Source of the DNA: an uncultured Cohaesibacter sp.
Lineage (GTDB): Bacteria > Pseudomonadota > Alphaproteobacteria > Rhizobiales > Cohaesibacteraceae
Assembly: GCF_963676485.1 (NCBI RefSeq)
Contig: NZ_OY781114.1
Span: forward strand, 1,696,501 to 1,760,500
Length of the DNA: 64,000 nucleotides
Direction of reading: 5' to 3'
Of the stretch, positions 34,908-43,753 are shown one piece after another. The notes under the pieces were generated by a model. That model searched no databases and was not told where the DNA came from. It worked only from the letters and a program-made list of their open reading frames with translations. The translations under genes and the position numbers were made by a program. How positions within the stretch are numbered: the stretch's first letter is position 1; the number at the start of each line of letters is the position of its first letter.

Positions 34908-35303
34908 CCTGGAAGCGTGCGGCTGCGCCGATCTCTTGGTTCACCATCGCGGAAACCGGACCGTTGCGAAAGCGCGTGCATCGGCAAAGCTTGGTACGAC
35001 GACAACATTGGGGGGATTGGCGCTATAGTATCAAGGTCAATCCTGATATAATTATCTTTCCGTTAAGTGGACTTTCAAGCAACGCGCGGTATCCGCAACT
35101 TCGGGCTCCAAGCGGTTGATTGCGAAGCAAACAAAATGCCATTTTGCTGCGGCTGCACCTAAAGCAGCTTTCGTAGATGAGGCTACGGTGCTATTTTTCG
35201 CTCAATACCGCTATTGCGTTGCCGATGATTGTCCGTCGTCGAATGATTTGGGACTGATGTCGATGATTTTGACTGTAGGATTCAGCTCATCAGGTTTTTC
35301 AAT
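34908..35303. other. Gap between TetR gene and IS3 remnant
   Basis: No gene is supported. A short fragment of a family 1 left module (CGGGCTCCAAGCGGTTGA) lies at about 35098-35135, and the rest is unassigned, including the likely outer edge of the IS3 element next to 35300. Confidence 0.5.
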
Positions 35304-36341
35304 TTAAGCGGCTTGTGATTGATGTAGCAAGCGGCGGCGTTTGATTGTCTTGTGTTTGATCCTTTCCCTTTGGTCCAGAATTGCCTGTCCTCTTCCGAAG
35401 TAGGCGTCGGCTGGTGTGAGATTTCCAAGGCTCTCATGGTATCGGCAATTGTTATAGTGGTCGATGAATGCCGCGATCTCATTTTCCAGATCGCTGGGGA
35501 AGAAGTAGTTCTCCAGCAGGATCCGGTTCTTGAGTGTCTGATGCCAACGTTCGATTTTACCCTGTGTTTGCGGATGACCAGGCGCACCATGTATCTGTTT
35601 CATTGACCGGTCTTCCAGCCAATTTCCCAGATCCTCAGCGATGTAACATGGGCCATTGTCCGACAATAGGCGCGGTTTATGTTCGACCTTCACGCTATCA
35701 CAGCCAGAAGTCTCAAGGGCCAGATTGAGGGTGTCAGTAACATCATGGACCTTCATGGTGGTGCACAACTTCCAAGCCACGACATAGCGCGAGAAGTCAT
35801 CGAGAATGGTGGACAAGTAAAGCCACCCCCAGCCGATAACCTTGAGATAAGTGAAGTCGGTTTGCCACATCTCGTTGGGACGGGTTGTCTTGTCCCGGAA
35901 TTCATTATCAGCTTTCATGACGATAAATGCCGGAGACGTGATCAGGTCATGAGCTTTCAGAAGGCGATAGACCGAAGCCTCTGAGACAAAATAACTTTCC
36001 TTGTCTGTGAAGGTCACCGCCAGCTCCCGAGGAGACAATTCGGTTTCCTCCAGAGCCAGCTCGACGATCTTGTCACGAACATCATCCTCAATCCGGTTCC
36101 AGACCCGTGAAGGTGCAGAACTGCGATCTTCCAGCCCTTCAACGCCATCGATCAGGAAACGGTCGTACCAACGATAAAATGTTGATTTAAGAATGCCCAA
36201 CATCTTCAATGCCCGTGTTACCGGCAGATGAGATTCCTCGACAAGGCGAATGTGTCTCCAAACCATCGCTGACAAGAAATACCAGCGTTGGGGCCCAATG
36301 ACATCACGCGTACCGGAGGAGTAGCCGGCCCTCTCAATCAA
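35304..36341 (-). mobile_element. IS3-family transposase OrfB, element lacking OrfA
   Basis: A 345-residue IS3-type integrase-core transposase. The catalytic DDE residues are visible in MWQTDFTYLKVIG, RLLSDNGPCYIAED and GKIERWHQTLKNR, with the C-terminal YHESLGNLTPADAYFGR. The first 30 or so residues (ERAGYSSGTRDVIGPQRW) do not fit the family, and no OrfA lies upstream: the regulator gene at 36354 begins its stop codon only 12 bp away. The insertion sequence is therefore 5'-truncated and probably immobile. Confidence 0.85.
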
Positions 36342-36353
36342 ACCTTAAGGAGG

Positions 36354-36929
36354 TCACGCCGCTCCATTGGTCTTGATCAGGATTACTGCATAGACACAGG
36401 GCAGGTCTGTTGCATTTTCAAAGATACAATCAGATGGAGGTCCCAGTTCCAGACAGTCACCGGTATGGAGAGAGTGGGTCTCGTTCCCCTCCTTGAACAT
36501 CAGTTCACCCTGCATTACCCAGATCAGCTGCTTCAAAAAGGCATAGGCCGAAGAGGGCATGTGAATTTTGGCTCCTGCTGGCAGGGTAACCTCTATGACA
36601 TCCATCGGCAGTTCGGAGACGGGGGAGACCTGACGTCTTACGTAACCGGTCTCGGGATCAACCCACACCTGCTGATCTTCAAAGCGCGACAACCGGCCCT
36701 TCTGCATTTCCGCTCGTGCGATTAGCGTTGACATACTCAAGCGAAATGCCCCGGAGAGTTTCCCCAGCAATGCTGCGGTTGGGCTGCTTTCCCCGCGTTC
36801 GATTTTGTGGAGCATGGCACGTGACACACCGGAGTAATTTGCAAGGTCGGAATAGGTCCAGCCGCGGCTTTCTCGCTCGATTCTTATTCTCTCGCCAAGG
36901 CGTTTATCTAGGTTGTTCGTCATTTTCAT
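36354..36929 (-). CDS. XRE family regulator with cupin domain
   Basis: A 191-residue regulator with an N-terminal helix-turn-helix (LDKRLGERIRIERESRGWTY, ANYSGVSRAMLHKIERGESS) and a C-terminal cupin (IHMPSSAYAFLKQLIWVMQG, THSLHTGDCLELGPPSDC). Such proteins usually sense a small metabolite and control a neighbour. It is divergent from the acetyltransferase gene at 37117, 187 bp away, which is its likely target, as in other XRE-cupin/GNAT pairs. The ATG at 36929 lacks a strong ribosome binding site. Confidence 0.88.
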   Translation of the reverse strand: MKMTNNLDKRLGERIRIERESRGWTYSDLANYSGVSRAMLHKIERGESSPTAALLGKLSGAFRLSMSTLIARAEMQKGRLSRFEDQQVWVDPETGYVRRQVSPVSELPMDVIEVTLPAGAKIHMPSSAYAFLKQLIWVMQGELMFKEGNETHSLHTGDCLELGPPSDCIFENATDLPCVYAVILIKTNGAA

Positions 36930-37116
36930 GGTGAAACTATAGTGGACATGTTCACTGAGTGCAATGTGGAGCACGTTGGCTTGGATATTCTCTTCCCGGG
37001 CAGGCTCAGTGCCATCAAGAAAGTTAGCTATTTCGGTTGACGTAATAATTTTGAACAGATTATATTGAATTATCAAAATTAAATCGTAACTATAGTAACG
37101 AATCATGGAGAATACA

Positions 37117-37626
37117 ATGATCATACGAGATGCAGAAATCGGCGATGCAGAAAATATCAACCGGATCCACAACGAAGCTGTCGCGAATTCGACGGCTATC
37201 TGGACTAACTTCTCGACCAGCGTCACGGAGCGACGTAACTTTATTGAAAGCCAACAAGCCGAGAACTTGCCCCTGATTGTGGCAATCAACGACGATGGAA
37301 GCCTGCTGGGCTATGCGTCATTTGGCAAGTGGAAGCAGAAAGAAGGATACAGATTCACGGTCGAAAACTCGATATATATCGACACCATGTTTCGTGGTCG
37401 TGGCATTGGGACAAAGCTGCTCGAAGCTTTGGTTGAAAGAGCAAGGCAATCGAATGTTCACGCTATGATTGCGGCGATTGAGGCCAGCAATGCGAGTTCC
37501 ATTAGGCTTCATCAGAAACTGGGTTTTAACAGGGTGGGCTTGCTGCCTCAGGTCGGTACGAAATTCGGGAAATGGCTTGATCTTGCCTATCTGCAATTGA
37601 CCCTTGATGAGCGGGAAGAAGCCTAA
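37117..37626 (+). CDS. GNAT family N-acetyltransferase, phosphinothricin-acetyltransferase-like
   Basis: A 169-residue acetyltransferase close in pattern to the Pat/MddA (YncA-like) group that acetylates phosphinothricin, methionine sulfoximine and similar amino-acid analogues. Motifs are IRDAEIGDAENINRIHNEAV, the acetyl-CoA loop FRGRGIGTKLLEAL, and ASNASSIRLHQKLGFNRVG. A GGAGA site 6 bases ahead selects the ATG at 37117 over that at 37105. The substrate is inferred from family only. It is divergent from an XRE-cupin regulator. Confidence 0.87.
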   Translation: MIIRDAEIGDAENINRIHNEAVANSTAIWTNFSTSVTERRNFIESQQAENLPLIVAINDDGSLLGYASFGKWKQKEGYRFTVENSIYIDTMFRGRGIGTKLLEALVERARQSNVHAMIAAIEASNASSIRLHQKLGFNRVGLLPQVGTKFGKWLDLAYLQLTLDEREEA

Positions 37627-37683
37627 ATGGATTTGTTGTAAAAACTTATTGAGCCGGTATTGCCATGCTGCGTCTCTCTGGGA

Positions 37684-37780
37684 TGTTAAAATGCTGCAAT
37701 TCGCACGAATGGTAGGGATCTGGAAGCAGCACCGCGGTATTTAAAATCTGGCGACAGCCGCATTGGGTCGGATTGCCGGC
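37684..37780 (-). repeat. Family 1 intergenic repeat, right module, reverse, degenerate
   Basis: AAAATGCTGCAATTCGCACG, AATGGTAGGGATCTGGAAGC and GACAGCCGCATTGGGTCGGA. It lies 50 bp from a forward left module and marks another orientation switch. Confidence 0.6.
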
Positions 37781-37829
37781 CGCCTTGTTTTGGGGGTTGC
37801 GAACGATCCTTCAATTTCGAGGTCTCCAA

Positions 37830-37904
37830 CGGGCTCGAACCAGCCTAACGCGGTGCATCATCATGCGAAAACGCTCTTCAGGGGCCGGGATTAGAAATCG
37901 CGGC
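37830..37904 (+). repeat. Family 1 intergenic repeat, left module, forward, interrupted by MITE
   Basis: GGGCTCGAACCAGCCTAACG, GGTGCATCATCATGCGAAAA, and GAAATCGCGGCC, where the MITE begins. The right module resumes at 39424 after the MITE and the IS inside it. Confidence 0.85.
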
Positions 37905-38065
37905 CGATTCCGTTGAAAAAGTCGATGGTCATTACTTCACGTCAGATTTTGTGGAACTTTATTCCCGTGTTCTTGAAAATCTGGATTTCAATCCGCTTCA
38001 GAGTGATTGTGAGAAATCGAATTCTAGGATCTCGGCAAGAAATTTGAGTGCGGCCCTTTTTCAAC
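37901..38065. mobile_element. MITE-like element, copy 2, left part (split by IS110)
   Basis: It starts with GGCCGATTCCGTTGAAAAAG and matches copy 1 (23288-23462) along its length (CGTGTTCTTGAAAATCTGGA, ATCGAATTCTAGGATCTCGG). It breaks off at TTTTTCAAC. The missing end (ACGGAATCGGCC) is found at 39416-39427. Confidence 0.85.
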
Positions 38066-39415
38066 ATGGCGTAATTCCTAGTTCGTGCAAGTCGGACAGC
38101 CAAGTGCAGCCTGCTAAAATGCAATTTGGCAATCGAACAGGAGGGAACCGATGACGACCTATGTTGGACTGGATGTATCCTTGAAAGAAACATCTATCTG
38201 TATCGTTGACGAGAATGGCATGCGGATCAAGGAAGGCATTGTCCCCTCTGATCCTGACGAGATCGCCGGATATCTGGACAAGCATGCACCATCGGTTCAC
38301 CGCGTCGGTTTGGAATCTGGCCCAACGTCCAGTTGGCTTTGGCGTGAACTGAAGGCAAGGCATCTGCCGGTGATCTGCATTGATGCTCGCCATGCCAGTG
38401 CTGCTCTGTCGATGCAGATCAACAAATCGGACCGCAATGACGCCTTGGGTCTCGCCCGTATCATGCAGACTGGCTGGTTTCGCCAGGTTCAGATCAAAAG
38501 CGAAGAAAGCCACCGCATTCGTTCCCTCTTGAATGCACGCAGTCTTCTGGTTCAGATGCGCCGAGATATCGAGAACCAGATACGCGGTCTGTTCAAGTCC
38601 TTTGGCCTCGTGATTGGGCGAGCCAATGGTGGTGTCTTTTTGAAACGGGCACAAGATGTCGTCCGACAGGCTCCGGAACTTGCCGATATTGTATCACCGT
38701 TGCTAACCGCTCGCGAAGACATTGATCAGCAGCGCCTGTGCCTGGAAAACAAGATCAAACGCCTTGCTCGCTCCAATGAGCAATCCCGGGCTTTCATGAC
38801 TGTACCCGGCGTTGGCCCCATGACCGCGCTTGCCTATCTGTCATGCATTGATGATCCAACCCGCTTTACACGATCCCGGACGGTTGGTGCCTATATCGGC
38901 CTGACACCAAGGCGGTATGCATCCGGAGAAATGGATTGGTCCGGTCGCATATCCAAATGTGGGGATGCAATGCTGCGCAGCTATTTGTTCGAGGCGGCCA
39001 ATGTTGTGCTGACCCGCACTAAACACACCTGTTCGCTAAAGGAATGGGGCATGGAAATTGCTGGCCGATCTGGTGGAAAAAAGGCCAGGGTCGCAATAGC
39101 TAGAAAATTGGCCACCATTCTTCACCGAATGTGGCGTGATGGAACATCTTTTAAATGGGAAACCGCTTGATTGGGAATTACTGAGGCAATACGAGATCGC
39201 CCGGATATAGGGTGAAGAATGTCCCTGCCGGGACGAATGGCGGTGATGAGATCGACCAATTCCGTGCGAAGAGAAAGTAATCTTAAACGCGGTTTCAACA
39301 TTGATCTATCAACGCTCTCTTGCGCCACAATGCAGAGGCAATACACCTACTGCGAAGAGAACGATGGAACCGGCAGGAACAAAATACAACTCAGAGCATC
39401 TTGCGGAATTAGAGA
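38065..39415 (+). mobile_element. IS110/IS1111-family insertion sequence, complete (~1.35 kb)
   Basis: Its ends are deduced from the reconstructed target: the MITE sequence TTTTTCAAC stops at 38065 and resumes as AACGGAATCGGCC at 39415-39427. The element carries one transposase gene (38151-39170), about 85 bp of non-coding sequence on the left and about 245 bp on the right. GTAATTCC near the left end (38070) and GGAATTAC (about 39175) form a subterminal inverted match. Long non-coding sequence after the transposase is the IS1111-type layout. A GTCCC-TGCC-GGGAC hairpin at 39221-39234 may belong to its guide RNA. Confidence 0.75.
38151..39170 (+). CDS. IS110 family transposase (DEDD)
   Basis: A 339-residue transposase with the N-terminal RuvC-like DEDD domain (VGLDVSLKETSICIVDENG, VGLESGPTSSWLW, KSDRNDALGLARIMQTGWF) and the C-terminal transposase_20 domain with the catalytic-serine region (MTVPGVGPMTALAYLSCIDD, GAYIGLTPRRYASGEMDWSG). 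The length is complete and no stop or frameshift is seen, so the element may be active. An AGGAGGGAACCG ribosome binding site precedes the ATG. Members use a structured non-coding RNA to choose donor and target DNA. Confidence 0.92.
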   Translation: MTTYVGLDVSLKETSICIVDENGMRIKEGIVPSDPDEIAGYLDKHAPSVHRVGLESGPTSSWLWRELKARHLPVICIDARHASAALSMQINKSDRNDALGLARIMQTGWFRQVQIKSEESHRIRSLLNARSLLVQMRRDIENQIRGLFKSFGLVIGRANGGVFLKRAQDVVRQAPELADIVSPLLTAREDIDQQRLCLENKIKRLARSNEQSRAFMTVPGVGPMTALAYLSCIDDPTRFTRSRTVGAYIGLTPRRYASGEMDWSGRISKCGDAMLRSYLFEAANVVLTRTKHTCSLKEWGMEIAGRSGGKKARVAIARKLATILHRMWRDGTSFKWETA

Positions 39416-39505
39416 ACGGAATCGGCCCAAAGCTGTCGTTGGCTGCGGAAATATGCCTCAATGCAGCTCCCCTATTCCTGCCATTCGCAACTAAGCGACA
39501 GTGCC
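39416..39505 (+). repeat. MITE right end plus family 1 right module, forward (continuation)
   Basis: ACGGAATCGGCC closes the MITE at 39427. It is followed directly by CAAAGCTGTCGTTGGCTGCG, GCAGCTCCCCTATTCCTGCC and ATTCGCAACTAAGCGACAG, the right module belonging to the left module at 37830-37904. Confidence 0.8.
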
Positions 39506-39572
39506 GGTCGTTGCTAATTACTCGAAGCTGTGTCAAAGCTCTCCAAAACCATCTTCAACCTTGGAAAATCTT

Positions 39573-40130
39573 ATGTCCTGTATCATCGCCTTTCATGGAT
39601 CTGGTCAGACTGAAGCATCACTGGATCCATTTGTTGATGCTATTGCTCCTGGCTGTGATAGATTTTTGCCGAGAGGTGGGCTGGTCGAGAAAGACGGCTT
39701 CACTTTTTTTAGACGGGATGATGACCTTCGGATTGATCCTGAGAGTTTGCTGGAACAGGCAAGATTGTGGCTCGTTAAGCAACACCTCAGCGAGATGATG
39801 CTTGTTGGCTATTCCAGCGGTGCCATCTTTTCTGAAGCACTGCTGTCTTTTGAACCTGATCGATTTTCTGGTGCAATCCTATTGCGCCCAGAACCGATAG
39901 CAACAGATTTTCGATTTCCAGACATGGGCCGCAAGCCAATCCTTATCTTGTCCGGACAGAGAGACGAAAGGCGAACGGTCGAGGCGGCCATAATCCTTAA
40001 AGATCAACTCGCAAATGCCAATGCCCAAGTAACCTTGCATAATCTCAATGCAGGTCATGGTTGGGCGGACGATGCCGAAGACATACGCTTATCCCGTCAA
40101 TGGTTGTTGGATACTGGAATATTGGCTTAA
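39573..40130 (+). CDS. Alpha/beta hydrolase (carboxylesterase/phospholipase-like)
   Basis: A 185-residue small alpha/beta hydrolase similar to the phospholipase/carboxylesterase group. It begins with IIAFHGSGQTEASLDPF (the oxyanion HG motif). The nucleophile elbow is GYSSGA, the aspartate lies in LILSGQRDERR, and the histidine is in LNAGHGWADDAEDI. The ATG at 39573 starts the first strand. The substrate is unknown. It is a single-gene unit after the nested insertion and before a degraded family 1 fragment. Confidence 0.85.
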   Translation: MSCIIAFHGSGQTEASLDPFVDAIAPGCDRFLPRGGLVEKDGFTFFRRDDDLRIDPESLLEQARLWLVKQHLSEMMLVGYSSGAIFSEALLSFEPDRFSGAILLRPEPIATDFRFPDMGRKPILILSGQRDERRTVEAAIILKDQLANANAQVTLHNLNAGHGWADDAEDIRLSRQWLLDTGILA

Positions 40131-40140
40131 GCAAGGGACT

Positions 40141-40200
40141 TTCAGTCGCGGCCCAATGGAGACCTTCGGTACTTGAATTCGAAAATCTGAAAGCCGCCAT
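40141..40200 (+). repeat. Family 1 intergenic repeat, fragment, forward
   Basis: TTCAGTCGCGGCCC with GACCTTCGGTACTTG following. Only the central junction is recognisable. Confidence 0.45.
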
Positions 40201-40327
40201 TGGTTCAGTTCGCAACAATTCCATCGCTTGCGAGACTGCAAGCGCACAAAACAGTCATCTGATTTGTCAAATGATTGCTTCGGGCTGCTTGGGGGAGCAA
40301 GCCGCGCGTTTGAAGCAAAGTTTTTGT

Positions 40328-40714
40328 CTACTTTGGATCATCTAGCCCGTTTGTAAGCGAGATCCAAAGAACCAGTTGAGGCCCCGGTGAGTGGCGAGAG
40401 AGGTGCCCTTTGCCATGCGTATCTTCTACAAGAGCAAACTCACCGGCTTCTACTTTTCGAACATCTCCATCGCTCGTTTCATATTCTACAGAACCATTTA
40501 GTCTTACGGTTAGCTCTCGACCGGGTACCGTGTGCCAATCAACCTGATTCATTCCAGCAGGAATGCTAGTGAAGCGGACTCTATTGGCGGGATAGCTCGC
40601 AGAGACCTCAAACGGGGTCGCGGCATGATGAACCCGAACTTGGCTCGTCGGAATTTCTATCTCATCAAAATGGCTCTCTCCATCTGGAGTGGCATAAATC
40701 CGTAAGCATTTCAC
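40328..40714 (-). CDS. Cupin-like hypothetical protein
   Basis: A 128-residue soluble protein with a cupin-like pattern: LRIYATPDGESHFDEIEIP at the start, NQVDWHTVPGRELTVRLNGS, VEYETSDGDVRKVEAGEFAL, DTHGKGHLSRHSP. Histidines in the second half could bind a metal. Related small proteins are annotated as cupin-domain or hypothetical, with no assigned reaction. It is a single-gene unit between family 1 copies. Confidence 0.7.
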   Translation of the reverse strand: MKCLRIYATPDGESHFDEIEIPTSQVRVHHAATPFEVSASYPANRVRFTSIPAGMNQVDWHTVPGRELTVRLNGSVEYETSDGDVRKVEAGEFALVEDTHGKGHLSRHSPGPQLVLWISLTNGLDDPK

Positions 40715-40809
40715 TGTGGCGTCTCCATTGGCTTGGTTAATACCGATTGCTGATACGCGGCAACCCTATATCACTATTCAAAAATTTGTCCCTTTCCCCG
40801 TTCTTCAAC

Positions 40810-40919
40810 TGCCCTAACCGGTCATTCAGTTATCGAGATCTGCTGCAAATCCGCTTCCCCATTGCAGCCATTCGAATGAGGTGCAGCATTTTCAGCAAAC
40901 AGATGACGGATGGGCGGAC
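40810..40919 (+). repeat. Family 1 intergenic repeat, right module, forward
   Basis: Nearly identical to the copy at 11448-11559: CCCTAACCGGTCATTCAG, TATCGAGATCTGCTGCAAAT, ATTCGAATGAGGTGCAGC, GATGACGGATGGGCGGAC. TGCTGCA and TGCAGCA can pair to close a hairpin. Confidence 0.85.
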
Positions 40920-40986
40920 TAAGGAGACGTTGCAAAACGTACCTTTTCTGATCAAATACCAAGTGTCGAAAAGTTAGGATAAAGAT

Positions 40987-41655
40987 ATGGTTTTCTTTTG
41001 TGGTGTGACAAGTGATCAACGGTTGGGTGACCGGCCGGGGCTACGTGCAAAGTTCTATGGCGAGCCCTGGGAGGCTCCATATGAACAACACGCGACGCCT
41101 TTGTGGTCAGAAAAAATCATCTCAAGGATGGATCGCTGTATCAGGGGAGAAGTCTTGCCACGACAGGACTTTCCAGAAGCCTTTGCCGTTTATGACGAAA
41201 CCAGATTCAAGAAAATGAAATCTCTTTTTTGGGTCGCGGGCTTCCTAGCCGTGAAACAGGATTTGGCTGATATTTTCTCTCGATTCGATATGGGGCAGGG
41301 TGGACTAGTACCATTCCCGATCTACCAAGCCGATGAAACAACACTCTACCCAGGCAGCTACTATTTTCTGCATTTTGGCAACCAAAAAGATACGTTCGTG
41401 GCCGAGCAAAGCCAAAAGGTCTTCCCGTCCTATTTTGATAAGGAACGGAACCTTCAACCTTGGAAGGTTTATCCGGAAGCGGATGGTGATGTCGTCGTAA
41501 CGGTGAGGGCTGAGGAAGGACCAAACATTTGGATAGAGCCCACTGTGCCTGGCAAGCTGTTCATGAGCGATGGCTTGGCGATGGCCTTATGGGAAGCAAA
41601 GATTAAACCAAAAATTGATTGGCAGCTTACGAAATGCCGGATCGTGGATGAATAG
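40987..41655 (+). CDS. Imm11 (DUF1629)-like protein
   Basis: A 222-residue soluble protein whose layout fits the Imm11 family (DUF1629), known as immunity proteins for polymorphic toxins. Features are LFWVAGFLAVKQDLADIFSR, VPFPIYQADETTLYPGSYYF, GPNIWIEPTVPGKLFMSDGL and a final LTKCRIV. No toxin gene is visible on either side, so it would be an orphan immunity gene, a common passenger of gene-capture regions. The assignment rests on pattern alone. Confidence 0.6.
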   Translation: MVFFCGVTSDQRLGDRPGLRAKFYGEPWEAPYEQHATPLWSEKIISRMDRCIRGEVLPRQDFPEAFAVYDETRFKKMKSLFWVAGFLAVKQDLADIFSRFDMGQGGLVPFPIYQADETTLYPGSYYFLHFGNQKDTFVAEQSQKVFPSYFDKERNLQPWKVYPEADGDVVVTVRAEEGPNIWIEPTVPGKLFMSDGLAMALWEAKIKPKIDWQLTKCRIVDE

Positions 41656-41798
41656 GGGATGAGCCGATGTCTTGGTCAAATTTTTGCATCATCTCAGCTC
41701 TAGCTGCAGGCACTATTTTGATTGGTCAAGAACTCCAAAAATATTGCTGCCGCTAAGCACCTAATGCGTGTCCTCGCCATGGTTTCAACGTCTACCTT

Positions 41799-41972
41799 GG
41801 GCTCGAAGCAATCTAGTGCAGCGCATCATCATCTGAATTCGCTCATCCAGATTGGTGATTTGCAATGGCGGCCCAAAGGCGACATACTGCAACAGATAAA
41901 CCCTGTGCGTTCCCTCCCCATTGCTGTCATTCGCGCAAAGCGCAGCATTTCCTGTAGCCCTGTGACCGTTAG
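41799..41972 (+). repeat. Family 1 intergenic repeat, full length, forward
   Basis: GGGCTCGAAGCAATCTAGTG, GCATCATCATCTGAATTCGC, GATTTGCAATGGCGGCCC, CTCCCCATTGCTGTCATTCG, GCAAAGCGCAGCATTTCC. About 240 bp of unassigned sequence follow before the next gene. Confidence 0.85.
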
Positions 41973-42213
41973 ATAGCCAGAACGAGCTCTCGAGACACTC
42001 GCTAAGCCTCTATCGATCTGGTGAGTTGATTGGATTGAAGGGGGAATGTGGGGCAAAGATAACACAACGCTATTTACTTGGTGGGATAGACAGTTCGAAG
42101 GGCTGCATGCTTGTATCGTTCCCCACCAATCCGCTCATTCTCTTGATACATCTATTTGAATGCCAACGGATTTGGACATATGTTTCTATGAGAGAAATTG
42201 GAGGGGAGCTCTC

Positions 42214-43101
42214 ATGCGTATTTTATTTACTGGCGGTTCTGGCAAGGCCGGGCGTCATGCCATCGCTTATCTCGTCAAAAAGGGCCATCGCGTGCTCAAT
42301 GTAGACCGTGTTCCACTGGAACTTCCCGGCGTCGAGAACCGTTTGGCTGATGTCACTAATGCAGGGCAAATGTTCGATGTCATGGCGAGTTATGCCGGAT
42401 TTGACGAACTGGAGCCGGGCGAAGGGGTGCCGAAGTTCGATGCTGTTGTACACTTCGCAGCGATACCGCGCCTGCTACTGACCTCGGACAATGAATGCTA
42501 TCGGGTCAATACGATTGGCACATATAATGTCATCGACGCGGCAGTAAAATTCGGTGTGCGCAAGATCATCTTTGCATCCTCCGAGACGACCTATGGCATC
42601 TGTTTTGCCGACGGGGAGCGCAAACCGGACTATCTGCCGATTGATGAAGAGCATCCTGTCATTCCCGAAGACAGCTATGCCATGTCGAAGGTTGCCAATG
42701 AAGTGACGGCTCGGTCGTTTCAGCGGCGCAGCGGTTTCGATATTTATGGGCTGCGCATCAACAATGTGATCGAGCCCCACGAATATGAGCAGGATTTCCC
42801 AGCTTATCTGGCCGACGCTTCGCTGCGGCGGCGCAATATTTTTGCCTATATAGATGCGCGGGATCTGGGTCAGATGGTTGACCGCTGCCTTAAAACTGAC
42901 GGGCTCGGCTTCGAGATCTTCAACGTATCAAATGACGATCATTCGGTTGCTGCAAGCACATCTGAACTGATCGAAACATATTATCAGGGCGTGCCTTGTG
43001 GAGAGATGGGCCCCACGGAGACCTTCTATTCCAACGAAAAGGCCAAGAGATTGCTTGGCTTCCGGCCCGAATATAGTTGGCGCATGTATCTGGGAGGCTA
43101 G
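42214..43101 (+). CDS. NAD-dependent epimerase/dehydratase family protein
   Basis: A 295-residue extended short-chain dehydrogenase. The glycine motif is FTGGSGKAGRHA, VVHFAAIPRL is the second conserved block, and the active-site tyrosine and lysine are in EDSYAMSKVANEV. It probably acts on a sugar or related polyol; proteins of this pattern include uronate dehydrogenase-like enzymes. A GAGGGGAGC ribosome binding site supports the ATG at 42214. A hairpin (TAGGCAGC and GCTGCCTA) overlaps the stop codon and may terminate transcription. GC content is higher than its surroundings. Confidence 0.87.
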   Translation: MRILFTGGSGKAGRHAIAYLVKKGHRVLNVDRVPLELPGVENRLADVTNAGQMFDVMASYAGFDELEPGEGVPKFDAVVHFAAIPRLLLTSDNECYRVNTIGTYNVIDAAVKFGVRKIIFASSETTYGICFADGERKPDYLPIDEEHPVIPEDSYAMSKVANEVTARSFQRRSGFDIYGLRINNVIEPHEYEQDFPAYLADASLRRRNIFAYIDARDLGQMVDRCLKTDGLGFEIFNVSNDDHSVAASTSELIETYYQGVPCGEMGPTETFYSNEKAKRLLGFRPEYSWRMYLGG

Positions 43102-43243
43102 GCAGCAAGGGAGGCTGCCTACAGCCCCTTGAAATCCGTCTTGGTCAACTGCGATATCAAGAGACCTTCAGAGCCACTGCTGGGATTGGGCTCGTCATCA
43201 AGAAAATGGCTACAATCCGCTCGATGAAAGGATGCCGAAGGGT

Positions 43244-43753
43244 TTATCTTTGAGGAATTTCCTCGGCAAGAGCCGATAGAGCATCTGCATCAAGACGGTA
43301 GAATACCTTGCTCTCATCTGCCTTTGCCCCGATGCCATCGTAGAATGCTCGAGCCTTCGCATTTTCATAGGTTGTAACCAAATCTATGCGCGGGAACCCC
43401 CTTGAGCAAGCAGAACGTGCCAAGGCATTCATGAGTGCGTGCCCTACTCCGCTTCGCCGTGAAGCAGATACAACAAAAAGCTCCTTAAGATAAAGCCCTT
43501 TGGCTATGCCGGGGCCTGGGTAGATAGCCACAAGGGCGAGCCCTAAAACTTCATCATTCTCATTTTCGGCTATCCAAGCTTCAAAGGAAGCTGGCATTTG
43601 CTCAATATCTCTAGTGATTTCCCGTTGAGTTTGACGAGGCAGGTGATGGAATTCCTGAAGCTGAACAATTAGGTTGACCAGAATTTCTTTATCTTCAGAT
43701 CTTGCAACACGGCAATGGATACTCATAGGGAGATTGCTTTCTGCTATTGTCAT
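43244..43753 (-). CDS. GNAT family N-acetyltransferase
   Basis: A 169-residue acetyltransferase with CRVARSEDKEILVNLIVQLQ at the start, the LYLKELFVVSASRRSGVGHA segment that contains the acetyl-CoA loop, and YENAKARAFYDGIGAKADES. The substrate is unknown. The start may be at 43753 or at the internal ATG at 43726. It is a single-gene unit next to the third MITE-like element. Confidence 0.83.
   Translation of the reverse strand: MTIAESNLPMSIHCRVARSEDKEILVNLIVQLQEFHHLPRQTQREITRDIEQMPASFEAWIAENENDEVLGLALVAIYPGPGIAKGLYLKELFVVSASRRSGVGHALMNALARSACSRGFPRIDLVTTYENAKARAFYDGIGAKADESKVFYRLDADALSALAEEIPQR

Noticed and set aside
43100-43121. Firm terminator call after the epimerase gene
   Set aside because: TAGGCAGC/GCTGCCTA is a good stem but overlaps the stop codon and has no T run, so it is mentioned only in the gene entry.
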